Origin: CAXXFQ01 sp963674475
GTDB taxonomy: Bacteria; Planctomycetota; Planctomycetia; Pirellulales; Thermoguttaceae
Assembly (NCBI GenBank): GCA_963674475.2
Contig: CAXXFQ010000012.1
Coordinates: forward strand, 1 to 8,599
DNA length: 8,599 bases
Direction of reading: 5' to 3'
The notes under the pieces were generated by a model that was not told the origin of the DNA, did no database searches, and saw nothing but the letters and a program-made list of their open reading frames with translations. Positions 7,083-8,599 of the stretch are shown here, in pieces (position 1 is the first letter of the stretch; each line of letters opens with the position of its first letter). The position numbers were made by a program, and so were the translations under genes.

Positions 7083-7116
7083 TAATGGCTTAGCGATCAG
7101 CTCGCCTCAAACGTGA

Positions 7117-7150
7117 AAGAGCGGTTGGGCATGCATGCCCAACCGCTCTT
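7117..7150. terminator. Perfect 34-bp palindrome, possible bidirectional terminator
   Basis: AAGAGCGGTTGGGCATG (7117-7133) is followed directly by its exact reverse complement (7134-7150), centred on ATGCAT. It lies between the convergent DegV and PotC genes, where a bidirectional terminator would be expected. Neither side has a clear T-run, so classical intrinsic termination is uncertain. A protein-binding or recombination site is an alternative. Confidence 0.5.
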
Positions 7151-7496
7151 AATGTTCATCTTATCGATTGTCAGGCGCTGCAGCCGTTGTGACATTGAGC
7201 ATATTTCAAACGACAAACCGATTCGTGTTCCCTGCTGCGCATACAATCGTTGAAGCCCGTCTCGCATTTTATACTGCAGGCATTTTTACTGGATTTCTCG
7301 TTCATGAGAACCCCGCTTTCCTGCGCTCTCCAATTGGCGCACAGATGACATGGTTGACGCGGACCGAATAAAAATGAGGACCGCTATACGTCATTAGCCT
7401 AATCATCCGTCAGGTCCGGTGCAAGCGGAAGCGTCCCTTCATTTCCCCTATCGAATTCTCACAAGAACAGCGTTACGCCGCATTGCTATCAGCGAT
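7151..7496. other. Intergenic stretch without a supported gene
   Basis: About 350 bases between the 34-bp palindrome and the hairpins at the end of the PotC gene. The available ORFs are short and look like chance. I see one weak inverted repeat, GCGGACC (7359-7365) with GGACCGC (7378-7384), one mismatch, but no RNA gene or convincing promoter. Confidence 0.5.
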
Positions 7497-7520
7497 CAAA
7501 CACGATTCCCGACGTGTTTG
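7497..7520. repeat. Small hairpin downstream of the PotC gene
   Basis: CAAACACG (7497-7504) pairs with CGTGTTTG (7513-7520) around an 8-nt loop. Read on the minus strand it comes shortly after the PotC stop and the 7528-7550 hairpin, so the two may act together at the transcript end. Confidence 0.35.
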
Positions 7521-7527
7521 CCGAAAT

Positions 7528-7550
7528 ATCCGTTTCCGTAGGAAACGGAT
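7528..7550 (-). terminator. Hairpin at the PotC stop codon, probable terminator
   Basis: ATCCGTTTCC (7528-7537) and GGAAACGGAT (7541-7550) form a perfect 10-bp stem with a 3-nt loop. On the minus strand the stem starts at the last base of the PotC stop codon and is followed by only three T residues, so terminator strength is moderate. Confidence 0.5.
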
Positions 7551-8404
7551 CAGTCCTGCTTGCGGCTAAAGTAAAGATTGACCGCGGCCGCCAGCGACGT
7601 CCCGACGATGAGCATAAAGGAGATGGCGTTGATGACAGGCGTACTCCCGTCACGCACCTGGAGGTAAAGATTGATCGGCAGGGTTGTATCCGAACTCACA
7701 AGAAAAAGCGTGGTGTTGAAATTCTCGAAGGACATCAGGAAGGCCACCGCCGCGGCGCCGGCAATGGCCGGGCGCAGAAATTTCAGGGTGATGTGCCAGA
7801 TGACTTCGAAGCGGTTGGCGCCCAGGTTCAAGGCGGCCTCTTCCAGGGTGCGGTCGAACTTGCGCAGCCGGGCCGACACCACCAGGGTCACCAGGGTGGC
7901 GATAAAGGAAAACTGGCCCAATACCACCAGCCAGAATCCCGGCCGGAACAGGGGCACGTCAATGCCCCACGTCGTCTCGAAAAACATCCCCAGGGTGTTG
8001 GAAAACAGCAGAATAGAGATCCCCAGGATCACCCCCGGAATGACCAGCGGTGACAGCATCAGGAAATAGAGCGCCGACTTAAAAGGAAACTCCTCCTGCT
8101 CGAAGAGAAAGGCGGCGCAGGTCCCAACCGTGACCGAAAGCAGCGTGACAAAAAAGGCTGTTTGAGTACTCACCCAGATGCTCTCCAAATTCATGCGGTC
8201 GTGGAAAAGCCCCACGCGCTGGGGCAGATCCCCAGTGAACCATTCCAGGGTAAAGCCATTCCAGGGCAAGTACGGGAATTGGGAATCGTTAAAAGCCAAC
8301 ACGCAGGTAACCAGGAGGGGCGCAAAAAGAAAGGCAAAATACAGCCCCATATAAAACTTGTAGCTGTAGAGATAACGCCGGCTGTTGGGCAACGATCGGA
8401 TCAT
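7550..8404 (-). CDS. potC: PotC-like spermidine/putrescine ABC transporter permease
   Basis: Second membrane subunit of a polyamine-type (PotABCD family) ABC importer in the inner membrane, pairing with PotB and driven by a PotA-type ATPase. It is 284 residues with six predicted helices at about 18-38, 78-102, 112-135, 155-177, 212-232 and 257-279. The EAA loop that docks to the ATPase is seen as EEAALNLGANRFEVIWHITL (188-207), followed by KFLRP. Length and layout are typical of PotC. The ATG at 8404 overlaps the PotB stop in ATGA, so the two are translationally coupled, and a GGTGG sequence lies just before the start. Substrate is inferred from family resemblance; related permeases import other organic cations or iron, and the binding protein is not in the window. 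A hairpin follows at the stop codon. Confidence 0.92.
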   Translation of the reverse strand: MIRSLPNSRRYLYSYKFYMGLYFAFLFAPLLVTCVLAFNDSQFPYLPWNGFTLEWFTGDLPQRVGLFHDRMNLESIWVSTQTAFFVTLLSVTVGTCAAFLFEQEEFPFKSALYFLMLSPLVIPGVILGISILLFSNTLGMFFETTWGIDVPLFRPGFWLVVLGQFSFIATLVTLVVSARLRKFDRTLEEAALNLGANRFEVIWHITLKFLRPAIAGAAAVAFLMSFENFNTTLFLVSSDTTLPINLYLQVRDGSTPVINAISFMLIVGTSLAAAVNLYFSRKQD

Positions 8405-8599
8405 TGGACCACCCGGCTCAGTTTCTGTCGGGTGAGCTTCAGGCCGGCCCAGATCACCAGGGAGGACAGGACCAGGAGTAAAAACCCGAAGGCTGACCCC
8501 TGGTTCCAGTTAAAGCTGGCAATAAACTGATTATAGATCTGCTCGGTAAACCATAATGCATTTTTACCGCCGATCATATTGGGTGTCAGATAATTGCCC
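8401..8599 (-). CDS. potB: PotB-like ABC transporter permease, C-terminal end (partial)
   Basis: The last 65 residues of a permease whose gene continues past the window edge. The frame begins GNYLTPNMIGGKNALWFTEQ, matching the PotB region where a GxxLTPxxxGG turn precedes the last helix. A final membrane helix follows (about 20 residues rich in F, L and V) and then a basic tail ending LSRVVQ. The TGA stop (8403-8401) overlaps the PotC ATG by the ATGA junction. It should pair with PotC to form the membrane channel of a polyamine-type importer. Identity rests on this short end and on the neighbour, so the call is good but not complete. Confidence 0.85.
   Translation of the reverse strand, partial: GNYLTPNMIGGKNALWFTEQIYNQFIASFNWNQGSAFGFLLLVLSSLVIWAGLKLTRQKLSRVVQ

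Noticed and set aside
6925..7116. Plus-strand ORF of 63 codons overlapping the DegV stop
   Set aside because: It lies almost wholly inside the inverted-repeat element, has no ribosome binding site of its own and resembles no family.
7514..8053. Plus-strand ORF of 179 codons opposite the PotC gene
   Set aside because: It is the antisense shadow of a six-helix permease; the translation is a low-complexity run of charged, Q and G residues with no recognisable fold.
1..8599. tRNA, rRNA, CRISPR array, phage or defence genes
   Set aside because: I looked for cloverleaf-like structures, regularly spaced repeats and typical protein families on both strands and saw none.

Overview
The window looks like chromosomal DNA of a Gram-negative bacterium with moderately high GC. 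The gene mix suggests Desulfobacterota (a Desulfosarcina/Desulfobacteraceae-like sulfate reducer): a CHASE2-SpoIIE sensor phosphatase, a COG1022-type acyl-CoA synthetase, a DegV protein and PotB/PotC transporter genes. That assignment is inference from protein style and codon use; no marker gene is present.

Layout from left to right. (1) 62-2269 (+): membrane sensor with a CHASE2 domain and a cytoplasmic SpoIIE/RsbU-type PP2C phosphatase, starting at TTG. (2) 2312-2561 (-): possible 82-residue unknown protein, readable only if one homopolymer base is removed. (3) 2752-3483 (+): a Stp-type PP2C protein phosphatase with two compensating single-base frameshifts, followed by a large stem-loop. 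(4) 3484-3911: intergenic region with an imperfect tandem repeat, a cluster of TGACG words and a possible promoter. (5) 3912-5711 (+): long-chain acyl-CoA synthetase (AMP-forming), 598 residues once five single-base indels are corrected, closed by a strong intrinsic terminator. (6) 5793-6037: regulatory region with an inverted repeat, a 10-bp palindrome and a good sigma70-like promoter. (7) 6038-6925 (+): DegV/FakB-family fatty-acid-binding protein. (8) 6926-7549: no convincing gene, but a MITE-like element with terminal inverted repeats, a perfect 34-bp palindrome and small hairpins. (9) 7550-8404 (-): PotC-like polyamine ABC permease, translationally coupled to the C-terminal end of PotB (8401-8599, cut by the window edge).

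Functionally there are three modules: two PP2C-fold phosphatases of different subfamilies (signal-controlled Ser/Thr dephosphorylation), two lipid-related genes (fatty-acid activation and a fatty-acid-binding protein) and a polyamine importer on the opposite strand. No defence system, phage, CRISPR array, rRNA or tRNA is visible, and I find no convincing new biological system. The oddest property is that every frameshift lies between about 2490 and 5110, mostly in short homopolymers, while the flanking genes are intact. This looks more like a low-quality stretch of assembly than gene decay.
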